Assembly: GCA_040752975.1 (NCBI GenBank)
Contig: JBFMHF010000009.1
Span: 17,207-81,206, forward strand
DNA from: JADLDB01 sp040752975
GTDB lineage: Bacteria > Myxococcota > Myxococcia > Myxococcales > Myxococcaceae
Direction: 5' to 3'
Length of the DNA stretch: 64,000 bases
The notes under the pieces are model-generated. The model did no database searches and was not told the origin of the DNA. It saw only the letters and a list, made by a program, of their open reading frames with translations. The position numbers and the translations under genes are program-made. How positions within the stretch are numbered: the first letter of the stretch is position 1; every line of letters starts with the position of its first letter. Positions 62,532 to 64,000 of the stretch are shown here, piece by piece.

Positions 62532-64000
62532 ATGCGCTTTGTCTGTGAGAGCTGCCGCGCGCAGTACATGATCAATGACGAGAAGGTCGGGCCCAAGGGG
62601 GTCAAGGTCCGATGCCGCAAGTGCGGCTACGTCATCCTGGTCAAGCGTACGGACGCGGCAAAGGGTGGCAATGGCCCGGCGGCCATGTCGAACGATCCCG
62701 ACGACGCCATGGCCACCCAGGTGATGCAGACGCCGCTGGGCGGGGCTGACGCGACGCTGGGATCGGACAACACGAGCCCCGGTGCCCCGGCTCCAGAAGA
62801 GCGCACGCAGACTTCAGGGCCAGATCTCGCGACCGTGGAGGACAAGGGTGCGCGCGCTGCGGTGAAGGACAGCTTCCTCGGCGCGGACGACGACGAGATC
62901 GGCGCGGTGTTCGATCAGGTGCTGAAGACGGGCCCGACCGCGATCCCGAAGGACGGGCTGCCGGACAAGAGCGACGAGGATCGCCAGTCGACGCGCGTCA
63001 TCGACGCCGACATGGTCCGCAAGCTGGCTGAGGAGTCGAGCGGCAAGGCCGAAGACGTCACCGTCGAGAAGAAGGTCGACGCGGTGCCTGAGACGGACTG
63101 GTACGTCGCGATCGACGAGAAGCAGACTGGCCCGCTCACGCTGGAGAAGATCAAGGAGCACTGGGACAAGGGGGAGATCGGCCCCGACTCGCTGTGCTGG
63201 CGCGCCGGCTTCGACGACTGGATCCCCGTTTCCGAGGCGAAGATGCTGGCGTCGGTGCTGGCGCCGCAGCCGCCCAAGCCGATCGTCGTGGCGCCGTCCC
63301 CCGTGGCCGCGCCCGCCATCGTCAGCGTGCCGGTGCAGTCGGCCTTCTCGGCGGGCGGCATGGTGCAGACGGTGCAGTCGCAGGTGCAGGTGCCGATGGG
63401 CATGGCTGCGGCCACCGCCGATCGCGAGGACACCGGCACCTGGAAGCCGACCGCCGCCTCGGCGCTCGCGTCGCTGGTGAAGGACGAAATGGAGGCGCTG
63501 TCGAAGCCTCCGCCCAAGGCCGCGCCGCCGCCGCCGGCCCCGGACGACGTGCCGATGACGCGCGGGCTGCTCGATCTCCCCGCCGCCGACGAGAAGCCGG
63601 CCAACGGGGTCCACGCCCACGCGCACGCGGAGCCCGAGCGGGTGGAGCGGCCCCGGCCGCCGATGCAGTCTTCGCACTCGCCAGCGCCCATCAACCCGTA
63701 CCTGGCAAACCCGGGCGCGACCTACAGCGCGCCGGCGATGACGCAGTACCGGCCGCCGTCCAACCGCAACCTGATCATCGCGATCGCCGCGGGCGGTGGG
63801 TTGATTCTGATCGTCCTCATCGGGCTGGTGGTGTGGCTCGCCACCCGGCAGCCGGTGGTGGTGGCGCCGCCACCTGTCGCCATCGCGCAGCCGCCGGTGG
63901 CTCAACCGCCCGTCGCGCAGCCGCCCGTCGCGCAACCTCCGCCGGCTCAGCCGCCCCCCACCCAGCCCGTCGTGGCGCAGCCGCCGCCGACGCAGCCGGT
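62532..64000 (+). CDS. gltJ: Gliding motility protein GltJ/AgmX, 3' end outside window
   Basis: 489 codons are visible and the frame is open to the window edge. N-terminal zinc ribbon (CESC...CRKC: C5, C8, C28, C31, the MJ0042 type). An acidic linker leads to a GYF domain (about 190-236, WYVAIDEKQTGPLTLEKIKEHW and WRAGFDDWIPVSEA). A Pro/Ala linker, a transmembrane segment at about 413-436 and a periplasmic PPVAQ-rich rod follow; the TonB-like AgmX domain should come next. In M. xanthus the cytosolic part of GltJ binds MglA-GTP and AglZ, and the zinc finger recruits MglB, timing assembly and release of the focal adhesion. Confidence 0.92.
   Translation, partial: MRFVCESCRAQYMINDEKVGPKGVKVRCRKCGYVILVKRTDAAKGGNGPAAMSNDPDDAMATQVMQTPLGGADATLGSDNTSPGAPAPEERTQTSGPDLATVEDKGARAAVKDSFLGADDDEIGAVFDQVLKTGPTAIPKDGLPDKSDEDRQSTRVIDADMVRKLAEESSGKAEDVTVEKKVDAVPETDWYVAIDEKQTGPLTLEKIKEHWDKGEIGPDSLCWRAGFDDWIPVSEAKMLASVLAPQPPKPIVVAPSPVAAPAIVSVPVQSAFSAGGMVQTVQSQVQVPMGMAAATADREDTGTWKPTAASALASLVKDEMEALSKPPPKAAPPPPAPDDVPMTRGLLDLPAADEKPANGVHAHAHAEPERVERPRPPMQSSHSPAPINPYLANPGATYSAPAMTQYRPPSNRNLIIAIAAGGGLILIVLIGLVVWLATRQPVVVAPPPVAIAQPPVAQPPVAQPPVAQPPPAQPPPTQPVVAQPPPTQP

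Overview
The window looks like a stretch of a high-GC myxobacterial chromosome (Myxococcota, probably a Myxococcus-like fruiting lineage). The main reasons are the gliding-motility (glt/agm/cgl) gene block at its right end, several proteins with the AgmX/PglI C-terminal domain, many large Cys-rich lipoproteins (one of the IgGFc-binding type), a cytoplasmic Ser/Thr kinase and CIRCE-controlled groEL. Genes are densely packed on both strands. No insertion sequence, prophage, CRISPR array or rRNA was seen, and no gene-free stretch exceeds 300 bases.

Left part (1-20.8 kb). This part holds cell-envelope genes: a partial signal-peptide protein, a MoxR ATPase, a sialidase-propeller-like lipoprotein, an IgGFc-binding-type lipoprotein, a SpoIID/LytB protein and tRNA-Cys. 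They are followed by a long-chain-type acyl-CoA dehydrogenase, a Gly-rich lipoprotein, and a minus-strand operon of a 5'-nucleotidase-like protein, a lipoprotein and an outer-membrane beta-barrel. A Nudix hydrolase, a CopG/MazF-type toxin-antitoxin pair with a neat candidate operator, and an organophosphate antiporter complete the part.

Middle (20.8-45 kb). A membrane protein of unknown function and a HAD hydrolase precede the pyruvate dehydrogenase genes (E1 alpha, E1 beta, E2) and an AgmX-domain lipoprotein. Then come a 5-formyl-THF cyclo-ligase with a probable 6S RNA upstream, a TPR protein plus kinase, and a compact minus-strand operon of a degenerate Fic protein, a DHH phosphoesterase and a cysteine desulfurase, lying just downstream of a selenocysteine tRNA. 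Next are a TPR metallopeptidase, a response regulator, groEL behind a CIRCE element, another AgmX-domain protein, a cytochrome c-like lipoprotein, a DnaC-like ATPase pair, tRNA-Val, thrS, and an SCP2 protein beside an alpha-methylacyl-CoA racemase-like enzyme.

Right part (43.7-64 kb). All genes are on the plus strand and match the Myxococcus xanthus G1 gliding cluster in order and domain content: small secreted GltF/CglF, FHA plus TonB-like GltG, beta-barrel GltH/CglE, an extra repeat protein, the giant TPR protein GltI/AgmK (4082 residues), and GltJ/AgmX (zinc ribbon, GYF, transmembrane, Pro-rich), which runs off the window. In M. xanthus these proteins form the trans-envelope gliding complex driven by the AglRQS proton channel. 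No agl motor gene and no recognisable gltD is present in this window.
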